Positions 7,201 through 15,965 of a stretch of 64,000 nt of DNA are shown one piece after another (the stretch's first letter is position 1; each line of letters opens with the position of its first letter). The notes beneath the pieces are model-generated. The model saw nothing but the letters and a program-made list of their open reading frames with translations. It had not been told where the DNA came from and did no database searches. Origin of the DNA: Alphaproteobacteria bacterium (lineage in GTDB: Bacteria; Pseudomonadota; Alphaproteobacteria; UBA8366; GCA-2717185). The DNA lies in assembly GCA_040905865.1 (NCBI GenBank), contig JBBDQU010000022.1, forward strand, positions 62,001 to 126,000, given 5' to 3'. The translations under genes and the position numbers were made by a program.

Positions 7201-9306
7201 GTGCAGGACGCGAAAACAGAACCCGATGGCCGCCAGGCCCTGATGCGCATGGTACTGACCGCCCTGGCAATTGTTTTCTCCGCAGGTGTCGGCGTGCTGG
7301 CGGTGTTCCAGTTCACGGATGCGGAGCGGGAGCGCGAACTGAAGCGCTGGCAGCAGCGCCTTGGCATTGTCGCCGACAGCCGCCTCGCCGACGTTGAATC
7401 GTGGATCGAATCGCAGATGGCGGTAATGCGCGATCTCGCGGAAAACGGTTCGCTGCAGCTTTATCTTTCGGTCCTGGCGGAAGCCGATCCCGGCGCCGAC
7501 ACGGCGGAAGCGACCTATCTGCGCAACCTGCTGACAGTGGTGGCCCAGCGCGAAAAATTCGTACCGGGAATTGCACCCGCCGCCGTTTCCGCCAACGTGG
7601 GATCCGTTGGCGTGGCGGGTATCGCGCTACTGAATGGCGAGGGCCGGACCATCGTGGCCAGCCCGTCGATGCCCCTGATCGAAGGGCCGCTGGCGACGTT
7701 CATCGCCGGGGCCGACCGTGGCAAAAGCGCGGTCTCCAGTATTTTTGCCGGTCCGTCAGGGGCGCCGGTCATCGCCTTTCTTGCCCCGATACTCGATGTG
7801 CAGGCGGATGTCGCCACGGATGCGCCGATCGGCCGCGTGCTCGGCGTCAAGCCGGCATCGCCTGAACTCTACGCGCGCCTGAAACAGCCCGGCAGCGTCG
7901 ATGTCACGGCGGAGGCGCTGCTGGTCCAGCGCGACGGCGTGACCGTGGCGTACCTGTCGCCGCAGGCGGACGGCACCGCCCCCCTGGCGCGCCGGCTGGC
8001 GGAGGATACGCCCGAACTCGCGGCCAGTTTCGCCCTGAAATCACCCGGCGGGTTTGCACGCAAACGCGACTACGACGATACTGAAGTTCTCGTCACGTCG
8101 CGCGCCGTCTCGGATGTGCCATGGGTCCTCATGTACAAGGTGGACGTCGCCGAGGCGCTGGCCGAATCGGAATCCCGCATTCAGCAGATCGGCATTGCCT
8201 TCCTGCTGATTATCGGGCTGGTCCTGATCGGCATGGCGGCGCTGTGGTATTACGGCGCCTCGCGCCGCGCGACGGAAGCGGCCCGCCGGTTCGAGAAACT
8301 GGCCGCGGAGTTCCAGAACCAGCGCGATTTCATGCATCTGGTTACCGACAGCCAGCCGAACTCGATCATCATCTACGATCCGGACGGGCATTACCGCTGG
8401 TTCAACAGGGTGGCTGTGGAGCAAAGCGGACTCGACCGGCAGTCGCTGCGCGGCAAGCATGTCAGCAGCATCGTGGGACCGGTCGTCGGCAGGCAGATCG
8501 CGGGCTGGGTCGCGGACTGTCTTGAAGCGGCGAAACCCGCCAGCCACATTCACACCATGCAAGAGGAATCCGGTGAAGAGCGGGTTTACAGTTCCGATCT
8601 GATTCCGATGCCTGTAACGCGGGACGAGCGGCAGGGCGTTCTGGTCGTCTCCCAGGATATCACCGAGGCCGTGCTCGAACGCACCCGACGCGAGCGGATC
8701 ATGCGCCAGCTGGTCAATACGCTGGTCGGCGTGGTCGATCGGCGCGACCCCTATTCGGCCAATCACTCGGTCCGTGTCGGCATGGTGGCGCGGGCGATTG
8801 CCGGGGAAATGAATCTCGATTCCGCCGATGGCGAAGTGGTGGAAATCGCCGGCAACCTGATGAACCTCGGCAAGATCGCGGTTCCGGAATCGGTGCTGAC
8901 CAAGACCGAGGCGCTGACCGAACCCGAAATCCGGATGGTCCGCGACAGCGTCCTCGCCAGCGCCGATCTGGTGGCGGATATCGAATTCGATGGACCCGTC
9001 GCCGAGACAATCCGGCAATTGCAGGAGCATTTCGATGGCACCGGCATGCCGGATGGCCTGAAGGGCGAGGATATCCTGCCGACCGCGCGGATCGTGGCGG
9101 TGGCGAACACCTTTGTCGCGATGGTCAGCGCCCGGTCCTACCGCCAGGGCATGGATTTTGACCGTGCGATGGCGATCCTGCAAAAGGAATCGGGCGCGGC
9201 GTTCGACCGGCGTGCGGTGACGGCGCTGATCCACTATATTGAAAATCGTGACGGGCGAACCGAATGGGCGTCGTTCGGCAATCCCGCGATCACGGAGGAA
9301 CAATAG
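7201..9306 (+). CDS. Membrane sensor with periplasmic Cache-like domain, PAS and degenerate HD-GYP
   Basis: 701 residues from a GTG start preceded by GAGGA. TM1 is at about 15-38 and a large periplasmic region (about 40-325) resembles a double Cache sensor. TM2 is at about 330-352, a PAS domain at about 385-490 and an HD-GYP-type domain at about 500-690. The fold is recognisable (RRDPYSANHSVRVG, LGKIAVPESVL, DGLKGEDILP), but the catalytic HD is replaced by Met-Asn (LMNLGKI, about residue 554) and GYP by GMP (GTGMPDG, about 615). It probably does not hydrolyse c-di-GMP; it may bind it or act by protein contact (inference). The divergent neighbour is the LapG-type protease. Confidence 0.85.
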   Translation: MQDAKTEPDGRQALMRMVLTALAIVFSAGVGVLAVFQFTDAERERELKRWQQRLGIVADSRLADVESWIESQMAVMRDLAENGSLQLYLSVLAEADPGADTAEATYLRNLLTVVAQREKFVPGIAPAAVSANVGSVGVAGIALLNGEGRTIVASPSMPLIEGPLATFIAGADRGKSAVSSIFAGPSGAPVIAFLAPILDVQADVATDAPIGRVLGVKPASPELYARLKQPGSVDVTAEALLVQRDGVTVAYLSPQADGTAPLARRLAEDTPELAASFALKSPGGFARKRDYDDTEVLVTSRAVSDVPWVLMYKVDVAEALAESESRIQQIGIAFLLIIGLVLIGMAALWYYGASRRATEAARRFEKLAAEFQNQRDFMHLVTDSQPNSIIIYDPDGHYRWFNRVAVEQSGLDRQSLRGKHVSSIVGPVVGRQIAGWVADCLEAAKPASHIHTMQEESGEERVYSSDLIPMPVTRDERQGVLVVSQDITEAVLERTRRERIMRQLVNTLVGVVDRRDPYSANHSVRVGMVARAIAGEMNLDSADGEVVEIAGNLMNLGKIAVPESVLTKTEALTEPEIRMVRDSVLASADLVADIEFDGPVAETIRQLQEHFDGTGMPDGLKGEDILPTARIVAVANTFVAMVSARSYRQGMDFDRAMAILQKESGAAFDRRAVTALIHYIENRDGRTEWASFGNPAITEEQ

Positions 9307-9319
9307 TCTCTGGCCCTGC

Positions 9320-10066
9320 ATGTTCGAGCGCTTCAAGACAGGTTTTCACAGCCGGCCGCCGGCCGATACGCGTGTCTACGCGGTGGGCGATATTCACGGC
9401 CATGTGGATCGGCTGGCCGAACTGCAATCGCTGATTGCCGACGATGCGGCGACGGCGCCGGAACGCCGCCGGGTTGTCGTGTATGTCGGCGATTATTTCG
9501 ACAGGGGCCCGGATTCCGCAAGCGTCATAGATCGGCTGATCGATCGGCCGATTTCGGGATTCGACAGCGTCTTTCTGAAAGGCAATCACGAAGATATTGT
9601 CCTGAAGTTTCTGGACGGCGACCTGGAATCGGGCGCGAACTGGATCGCCTTTGGCGGCGATGCGACGCTGCGCAGCTACGGGGTGGATTGTCAGGGGGCG
9701 ATGCCCGATTACTCCGATCTCGTGGCGCACCGTCAGGCGTTTGCGGCGAACTTCCCCGCCCGTCACCGGCGGTTTCTGGAAACGCTGTCGCTGTCGCATG
9801 TCGAAGGGGATTATGCCTTCGTCCATGCGGGGGTGCGGCCCGGCCGGCCCCTGGCGGATCAGCGACCGGCGGACCTGATGTGGATTCGCGAGGAATTCAC
9901 CGATTCCGACAACGACCACGGCCATGTCATCGTGCATGGCCATACGCCCGTGACCCAGGTGGTGAACCGGCGCAACCGGATCGGCATCGATACTGGCGCG
10001 GGCTATGGCAGGGAACTGACAGCGGTGGTGCTGTCGGAAACGCGGCGGTCGTTTCTTCAGGCCTGA
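9320..10066 (+). CDS. Serine/threonine-type metallophosphoesterase
   Basis: 248 residues from an ATG at 9320, just after the preceding gene; a longer reading overlapping that gene is less likely because the fold begins soon after this Met. Calcineurin-like phosphoesterase motifs appear in order: GDIHGH, GDYFDRGPDS, GNHE and VHGHTPV, which supply the di-metal ligands. The PP2A/ApaH-like arrangement suggests a protein phosphatase or diadenosine polyphosphate hydrolase, and the substrate cannot be told from sequence. It sits 13 bases downstream of the HD-GYP gene and may share its transcript. Confidence 0.85.
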   Translation: MFERFKTGFHSRPPADTRVYAVGDIHGHVDRLAELQSLIADDAATAPERRRVVVYVGDYFDRGPDSASVIDRLIDRPISGFDSVFLKGNHEDIVLKFLDGDLESGANWIAFGGDATLRSYGVDCQGAMPDYSDLVAHRQAFAANFPARHRRFLETLSLSHVEGDYAFVHAGVRPGRPLADQRPADLMWIREEFTDSDNDHGHVIVHGHTPVTQVVNRRNRIGIDTGAGYGRELTAVVLSETRRSFLQA

Positions 10067-10128
10067 TCCGCAGTCATGCGGCGGGTCTTGCACGGCGCCG
10101 GGGAATGGATTAGCCACGCGACAGTGAA

Positions 10129-11610
10129 ATGCAGGACATGGCGGCGGGCATGACGGAAATTTCGGAAATAGCGGCCCTGGTGGGCCGGATGGACGGCGCT
10201 CGGGTGCTGTGCGTCGGCGACCTGATGCTCGACCGGTTCGTGACCGGTCGGGTCGAACGGGTATCGCCCGAAGCGCCCATCCCGGTGCTGCTGGTCGAGG
10301 ACGAAGCGGAAATGATCGGCGGCGCAGGCAATGTGGTGCGCAACCTCGTCGCCTTCGGCGCGTCGGCCGCGCTGGTCGCGGCGGTCGGCGATGACGCGTC
10401 CGGCGCGGCGCTGGCGACGCTGCTGGGCGCGACCCGCGGCGCCGAGGCGCATCTCGTGGCCGTCCCCGGACGCCGGACGACCATCAAGACGCGCTTTGTG
10501 ACCGGCGGGCAGCAATTGCTGCGCGCCGATCACGAAGCCCCGGTGACGATCGACGAGTCCGGGCGCAAGACCCTGCGGGACCGCGCGGCGGCGGCGCTGG
10601 CCGATTGCGCCGCGCTGGTGCTGTCGGATTACGGCAAGGGCGTTCTCGATCCGGGTCTGATCGCGGCGCTGATTGCCGCCGCGAATGACGCGGGCAAGCC
10701 GGTTGTCGTCGATCCCAAGGGCGCGGATTATGCCCGATATCGCGGCGCGACGCTGGTGACGCCGAACCGTGCCGAACTGGCGGAAGCCAGTGGTCTGCCG
10801 GTGGACGGCGACGATGCCATCGTCGCGGCCTGCCGCCGGATCATTGCCGATTGCGGCGTCCGCGCGGTGCTGGCGACACGCAGCGAACAGGGCATGACGC
10901 TGGTGCAGGGCGACAGGGTGGATCATCTGGCCGCCCGGGCCCGGGCGGTGTTCGACGTGTCGGGCGCCGGCGATACGGTGGCGGCGGCGCTGGGCGCCGG
11001 CCTGGCGCTGGGGGCGCCGATGCTGCTGGCGGCGCGGCTGGCGAATACGGCGGCCGGGGTCGCGGTCGGCAAGGTCGGTACCGCGGCGGCCTATGCCGGC
11101 GAAATCCTCGCGGCGCTGCACGAGGAGGAATTCCTGACCGGCGAGGCCAAGGTGGCGACGCTGGCTTCGGCGCGCGACCGCACCGATGGATGGCGCGCCC
11201 AGGGCCGCCGGATCGGATTTACGAATGGCTGTTTCGATCTGCTGCATCCTGGCCATATTTCGCTGCTCAATCAGGCGCGGGCACAATGCGACCGGCTGAT
11301 CGTCGGCCTGAACAGCGATGCATCGGTCAGGCGGCTGAAGGGGCCGGCGCGTCCGGTGCAGAACGAAGCGGGCCGCGCCGCGGTGCTGGCGTCGCTCAGC
11401 GCGGTGGATCTCGTCGTGGTCTTCGCCGAAGACACGCCGCTGAACCTGATCTCCGCCCTGCGGCCGGATATTCTGGTCAAGGGCGCCGATTACACGGTCG
11501 ATACGGTTGTCGGCCGCGACGAGGTCGAATCCTGGGGCGGCAAGGTGGTCCTGGCGGAGATTCTGGACGGTCACAGCACCACCGAAACGCTGCGCCGTCT
11601 CGGCAAGTAA
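10129..11610 (+). CDS. hldE: Bifunctional heptose-7-phosphate kinase / heptose-1-phosphate adenylyltransferase
   Basis: 493 residues, the usual length for the fused enzyme. The N-terminal half (about 20-330) is a PfkB/ribokinase-type sugar kinase with GGAGNVVRN and the catalytic DVSGAGDTV. The C-terminal third (about 350-480) is a nucleotidyltransferase with FTNGCFDLLHPGH and the NSDASVRRLKG motif. It makes ADP-D-glycero-beta-D-manno-heptose for the LPS inner core in the cytoplasm. Start choice is uncertain among nearby in-frame ATGs at 10129, 10138 and 10150. kdsB, another LPS core gene, lies about 42 kb away in this window. Confidence 0.95.
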   Translation: MQDMAAGMTEISEIAALVGRMDGARVLCVGDLMLDRFVTGRVERVSPEAPIPVLLVEDEAEMIGGAGNVVRNLVAFGASAALVAAVGDDASGAALATLLGATRGAEAHLVAVPGRRTTIKTRFVTGGQQLLRADHEAPVTIDESGRKTLRDRAAAALADCAALVLSDYGKGVLDPGLIAALIAAANDAGKPVVVDPKGADYARYRGATLVTPNRAELAEASGLPVDGDDAIVAACRRIIADCGVRAVLATRSEQGMTLVQGDRVDHLAARARAVFDVSGAGDTVAAALGAGLALGAPMLLAARLANTAAGVAVGKVGTAAAYAGEILAALHEEEFLTGEAKVATLASARDRTDGWRAQGRRIGFTNGCFDLLHPGHISLLNQARAQCDRLIVGLNSDASVRRLKGPARPVQNEAGRAAVLASLSAVDLVVVFAEDTPLNLISALRPDILVKGADYTVDTVVGRDEVESWGGKVVLAEILDGHSTTETLRRLGK

Positions 11611-11619
11611 CCGCATGAC

Positions 11620-12081
11620 CTAAAGGCCGGCGATCATGCGCCGGTCGGCCATTCGCATCAGCCGCGTTGCGGCGGTGCGGGCGAACAGCAGGGTCAGCGC
11701 CCGGCGGCGCGCCGGGTTCATCGACATTTCCGGCGCGGGCCGGACGATTTCGCCGCCATAACCGTCCGCGAACATGACGCCGCAGCCTTCCGGCAGTATC
11801 CGAACGGGAAATTCGGGCGGCACGGCGAAATAGAACCGGTCGCAAAAGCCGGTATAGTCCGGCCATTTGCCGTCGGCGCGAAAATCGGCGATGGATGACT
11901 TGATCTCCACGATGGTGAAGGCGCCGTCCGGCCCCAGGCCGATTACATCGGCGCGCCGCCGGGTCCGCAGCTTGAACTCGAACAGGCAGTCCGCGTCCAT
12001 ATTGCGCAGCAGCCGGGCAACACCCCGGGCGATCTCCGTGGCGATGCTGGTATCGCGTGAATTGTCGGTGTTTCCCGGCAT
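11620..12081 (-). CDS. mmcB: MmcB family putative DNA-repair protein
   Basis: 153 residues from an ATG at 12081; an upstream extension is possible but looks non-conserved. The sequence LLRNMDADCLFEFKLRTRRRADVIGL followed by FTIVEIKSSIADFRADGKW is the PD-(D/E)XK-like core typical of MmcB. This alphaproteobacterial family is linked in Caulobacter to the mitomycin C damage response. The Asp and Glu-x-Lys residues of the nuclease-like motif are present. The gene is convergent with hldE. Confidence 0.8.
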   Translation of the reverse strand: MPGNTDNSRDTSIATEIARGVARLLRNMDADCLFEFKLRTRRRADVIGLGPDGAFTIVEIKSSIADFRADGKWPDYTGFCDRFYFAVPPEFPVRILPEGCGVMFADGYGGEIVRPAPEMSMNPARRRALTLLFARTAATRLMRMADRRMIAGL

Positions 12082-12218
12082 GCATATAGATATACCAGAT
12101 TGAATTTTGGAACAAAACAGGTACAATGGTCGAAATCGGGGCAAAACCGGTTGAGGGCGCCGTCGGCAAGTGAAATAACAGGTGCAACAATCGGAAAGAC
12201 AAAAGCAGGTAGAAAGGC

Positions 12219-12593
12219 ATGCGACGGTTGAAAATGGTTATCGGTTCCGTTGAAATCGAAGCGGAACTCTTCGATACGCCGACCGCGGACGCGCTGTATG
12301 CCGCCCTGCCCTTTGAATCCACGGCTGGCATCTGGGGCGATGAGGTATATTTCGCGACTCCCGTCAGCGTGCCGGCGGAACCGGATGCCCGCACTGTCGT
12401 CGAGGCGGGCGAACTGGCGTTCTGGCTGGCTGGCGATTCGATCGCCATCGGCTTCGGGCCGACGCCGATTTCCCGGGACGGCGAAATCCGCCTTGCGTCG
12501 CCGGCGAATATCTGGGGCCGCGCGCTGGACGACGTCCGTCTTTTGTCGTCCGTGACAGGTGGATCACCCATTTGGGTGACGGTGGTCGATTGA
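12219..12593 (+). CDS. Small cyclophilin-like fold protein (DUF369 type)
   Basis: 124 residues starting at an ATG preceded by AGAAAGG. The pattern IEAELFDTPTADALYAALPF, GIWGDEVYF, LAFWLAGDSIAIGFGPTP and SPANIWGRA matches the compact cyclophilin-like beta-barrel family found alone in many bacteria and archaea. Prolyl isomerase activity has not been shown for the family in general, so no reaction is assigned. It is divergent from mmcB. Confidence 0.75.
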   Translation: MRRLKMVIGSVEIEAELFDTPTADALYAALPFESTAGIWGDEVYFATPVSVPAEPDARTVVEAGELAFWLAGDSIAIGFGPTPISRDGEIRLASPANIWGRALDDVRLLSSVTGGSPIWVTVVD

Positions 12594-12788
12594 GAAACCA
12601 TTAATAATGGCTAACCAGTGTGCCCGGCAGGATTGGCATGATCGTCGGCGGCGCCCTGCGGGCGGATCGGCGCAGCCATTTGCAGTGTGTGCGTTCCGGA
12701 CAATATTGGAGAAGGTTTGAAGCTGTTCGTAAGGACCGGTTTTCCACGGGGAAGGCAAAATTGGCGGGCTGAAGGGGAAAACGTTTCC

Positions 12789-15656
12789 ATGGTGACCAGC
12801 ATATACAGGCCGGTACTGATTCCGGTGGCGTGCCGTCGTCGCGCGGTTCGCACCGCGTGGATCGCGGTGTCGCTGCTTCTGTCGATAATCGTCTTTTCCG
12901 GTTCCGGCGCGCTTCGTGCGGCGCCGACCGAAGGTGGCGACAACAACCTGTATGAAAACGCCCTCACCCGCTTCAATGAAGAGGATTTCGAGGGATCCAT
13001 CATCCAGCTGAAAAACGTGTTGCAGCAGAATCCTGCTGACCTGGCGGCGCGCATACTGATCGGCAAGGCCTATCTGCGGCTCGGGAATGCCGTATCGGCG
13101 GAGAAGGAACTGCGCCGGGCCCTGGTGGAGGGGGGCGACGAGGAGTTGCTGATTGTGCCGCTGGCCAGTGCGACATACCTGCTGGAACGCTATGATGAGG
13201 TCATCGAAAAGTTTGTGCCGGAACGGCGCAGCATGGAAGTAGAGGCCGGCCTCCGCATTGTCCGCGGTCAGGCCTATCTCGCGCGTCTGGACCTGGAGGA
13301 GGCGGAAGAGTCGTTCGAGAAGGCGGCGGCGCTGCGACCCGATGAAAGCATGCCGATGGTCGGGCTCGCGGAAGTGTATCTGGCGCGGTCAGAAGTTCAT
13401 GCCGCCCTGAATATGGCGAACCGGGCGGTTGTCGCCGCACCGGGGAATTTCCTTGCCTGGGCTGTGGATGCCCGGGCCAAACGGCGCATCGGCCGGGAGG
13501 CGGATGCGCTGATCAGCTATGACAAGGCGATAGAGTTACAGCCTGAATATGTCGAGGCGCGGGCGTCGCGCGCGATGATTCTCCTCAAGATGGGCCGTTT
13601 CGAGGAAAGCGCCGCGGATCTTGCGATGGTGCAGGAGAGCGATCCTGAAAACCCGTTCGGTCCCTATCTCGAGGCATTGTTGAAGCTGCGGCAAAAAGAT
13701 ACGGCGGGTTTCCTCGACGGATTGCATAAAACCGATACGCTGCTGCGTGGCCTGGATCGGAAACACCTGTTGGGCGATCCGGACAAGCTGCTGCTTGCGG
13801 CGGTGGTGAATCTGGCGCTCAAGAATTACAATGATGCGTTTAATTACAGCCGCGAGTATGTCGGCCGCGACCGGTATCACCCCGGCGCCCGGAAAATCCT
13901 GGGTGAACTGCTGCTGCGCCAGGGCAAGGTGCTGGAAGCGATAGCGCAGCTCGAAATGGCCGCGAAGCTGGCGCCGGACGACGTCGGAATCATGCGGCAG
14001 CTGGGATTGGCCTATCTGCAGCACGGCCGCTACGAAGACGCGAATATCACGCTCAAATCCGCCGCGGCATTGCAGCCGGAGGAAACGACGCTGCAGATGA
14101 TGCTTGCCGGCAGCCAGTTGCAGAGCGGTAACCGGGACGAGGCCGTCGCCGGACTGGAAGCGGCGATAGCCAAGGATCCCGCAGCGCTGCGTCCCGGCGT
14201 GATGCTGGCCATGATCAGGATGCGCGATCGCGATTTCGATGGCGTCATCCAGGTTTCACGGCAACTGGTCGAACATCATGCGACGAACCCGGTCCTGTAT
14301 AATTTCATCGGCACCGCGTTATACGCCAAGGGCGAGGATGCGGAAGCACGGGAAAATCTGCTGCGCGCGGTAGCGCTCAATCCGGAATATCTCGCGGCGC
14401 ATCGTAACCTGGTACAGATCGACCTTCGGGAAGGCGACAAGGCCGCCGCGAAGGCGCGGCTGGAATCCATGATGAAAATGCCCGGCGCCGGCGTGCAGCC
14501 CCTGACCGAACTGGCGGCGCTCGCGACCGGCGAAGGCAACCTGCGCGAAGCGGTTTCCCTGCTGTCCAAGGCGCGGGAACAGGAACCCGATAACCTGGCC
14601 GTCCAGATCGAACTGATCCAGATGCTCGGCCGGTCCGGGGACGGCGATGCGGCGCTGCGCAACGCCCGCAAGCTCCGGGACAGGTTTCCGGAAAATCCCG
14701 ATGTCATGGAGCAGCTGGGCCTGGCCGAGTCCGCGTTCGGAAAGTCCGAAGATGCGGCTGTCGCCTATCGCCGCATGGCGAGCCTGATCCGCGACGATGC
14801 CGACGGTCTGCTGAAGGCGGCCCGCTATCAGGTTGCCGCGGGCGACCTGACGGGTGCCTATGAGACCCTGAACCGGGCGCTTGTCACGAACGGCGATCAT
14901 CTGGGCGCCCTGGAGGCGATCGTCAGCGTCGAATCCCGCCTCAAGCGGTTTGACGACGCCCTGGCGCGTGCGGCACTGCTGACGAGCCGGTTTCCGGACA
15001 ACCCGCTAGGCGACAAGCTGCGCGGCGATGTCCATGTCCGTCAGCAGCGCTATGGCGATGCGGCCCTGGCCTATCGCGATGCACTGGCGATTCAGGTTTC
15101 CGGCGACCTGCTGATCCGGCAGTATCTGGCGCGGCGGAAATCGGGAATCGAGGCGCCGACGCTGGCGCCGCTGGAAGCCTGGGTGGCCAAAAACCCGAAA
15201 GACTATCCGGCGCGTGCCGCGCTGGCGGCGGGTTATCTGAGCGCGAAGAATATCCCGGCGGCGCGGGCGCTGTACGAGGAATTGAATCGGGAAGAGCCGA
15301 ACGATCCCATGGTTTTGAATAACCTCGCGGAAATTTACCTTGAAGCCGGCGACAAGCGGGCGCTGGCTCTCGCGGAAGCGGCCTACAATCTGGCGCCGCG
15401 GCAGCCGGAAACGCTGGATACGCTCGGCTGGATCCATGTGCGGCAAGGGGAGGCGGCAAAGGGCCTGGAACTGCTGCGCGCCGCCTATTCACGGGCGTCC
15501 CGCCGGCCTAGCATCCGCTATCATCTGGCCGTGGCGCTTAGCCAGCTGGGCCGAAATGACGAGGCGCGCAGCCATCTGAACGATATCCTGAAAATGAACG
15601 AGCTTGGCGACCTCGAGGCTGAGGCCAAACGCCTCCTCGAACAGATAGGCGGATGA
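12789..15656 (+). CDS. Large TPR protein of the PEP-CTERM/exosortase system (PrsT-like)
   Basis: 955 residues from the ATG at 12789, which places a signal peptide (about residues 20-45) directly at the N-terminus; a longer start at 12687 would put 34 extra residues ahead of it. The body is almost entirely tetratricopeptide repeats, opening with YENALTRFNEEDFEGSIIQ and continuing to FYLEAGDKRALALAEAA-type repeats, in the length range of the PEP-CTERM-associated TPR family (PrsT). The family is described as lipoproteins, but here the signal ends SGSGALRAAP without a lipobox cysteine. A PEP-CTERM substrate gene follows 309 bases downstream. It is thought to take part in exopolysaccharide and surface-protein export; the exact role is unknown. 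Confidence 0.82.
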   Translation: MVTSIYRPVLIPVACRRRAVRTAWIAVSLLLSIIVFSGSGALRAAPTEGGDNNLYENALTRFNEEDFEGSIIQLKNVLQQNPADLAARILIGKAYLRLGNAVSAEKELRRALVEGGDEELLIVPLASATYLLERYDEVIEKFVPERRSMEVEAGLRIVRGQAYLARLDLEEAEESFEKAAALRPDESMPMVGLAEVYLARSEVHAALNMANRAVVAAPGNFLAWAVDARAKRRIGREADALISYDKAIELQPEYVEARASRAMILLKMGRFEESAADLAMVQESDPENPFGPYLEALLKLRQKDTAGFLDGLHKTDTLLRGLDRKHLLGDPDKLLLAAVVNLALKNYNDAFNYSREYVGRDRYHPGARKILGELLLRQGKVLEAIAQLEMAAKLAPDDVGIMRQLGLAYLQHGRYEDANITLKSAAALQPEETTLQMMLAGSQLQSGNRDEAVAGLEAAIAKDPAALRPGVMLAMIRMRDRDFDGVIQVSRQLVEHHATNPVLYNFIGTALYAKGEDAEARENLLRAVALNPEYLAAHRNLVQIDLREGDKAAAKARLESMMKMPGAGVQPLTELAALATGEGNLREAVSLLSKAREQEPDNLAVQIELIQMLGRSGDGDAALRNARKLRDRFPENPDVMEQLGLAESAFGKSEDAAVAYRRMASLIRDDADGLLKAARYQVAAGDLTGAYETLNRALVTNGDHLGALEAIVSVESRLKRFDDALARAALLTSRFPDNPLGDKLRGDVHVRQQRYGDAALAYRDALAIQVSGDLLIRQYLARRKSGIEAPTLAPLEAWVAKNPKDYPARAALAAGYLSAKNIPAARALYEELNREEPNDPMVLNNLAEIYLEAGDKRALALAEAAYNLAPRQPETLDTLGWIHVRQGEAAKGLELLRAAYSRASRRPSIRYHLAVALSQLGRNDEARSHLNDILKMNELGDLEAEAKRLLEQIGG

Positions 15657-15965
15657 ACTGCAAATGCGAATCGAATTCCAATCCCCGGACCGCACGTGAC
15701 GGAATTCTTTACATCGTTAGCGAAGCGTGAATTTCAAATTAAGCCATTGAAATACAAGAGTAAAAATTGTATAAATTGGGTGCGACTCTGATAAAAGTGT
15801 CGAAAAACTTTACAGAATCACCCCTGATGTTCTGGAAAAATCCAGTAAGACATTGAAAAGACAGCCATGTCAGGATATGGCATAAAGCTTGCTTGATATA
15901 TGAGGTGGCAAGGTGGTTTTGGGAAAGATGTTGGATTAAGGGGCGTTACGGGATTGGATGCGACG
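15657..15965. other. 309-base intergenic region ahead of the PEP-CTERM gene
   Basis: AT-rich non-coding stretch between the TPR gene and the PEP-CTERM protein gene. It contains the sigma-54 promoter match at 15878-15893. I see no convincing terminator for the TPR gene and no further gene in it. Confidence 0.7.
15878..15893 (+). promoter_or_regulatory. Predicted sigma-54 (RpoN) promoter of the PEP-CTERM gene
   Basis: TGGCATAAAGCTTGCT matches the -24/-12 consensus TGGCACG-N4-TTGCW with correct spacing of the invariant GG and GC. Transcription would start near 15904, leaving a leader of about 60 bases before the ATG at 15966. PEP-CTERM genes in other bacteria are known to be driven by RpoN with the PrsK/PrsR regulators, so the context supports the match. 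Confidence 0.7.

Noticed and set aside
10057-11616. A 519-codon minus-strand frame opposite hldE
   Set aside because: Shadow of hldE, whose two domains carry all catalytic motifs on the plus strand.
12600-12720. Possible sigma-54 promoter ahead of the TPR gene
   Set aside because: The nearest GG/GC pairs have spacing one base off the required distance, unlike the exact match upstream of the PEP-CTERM gene.
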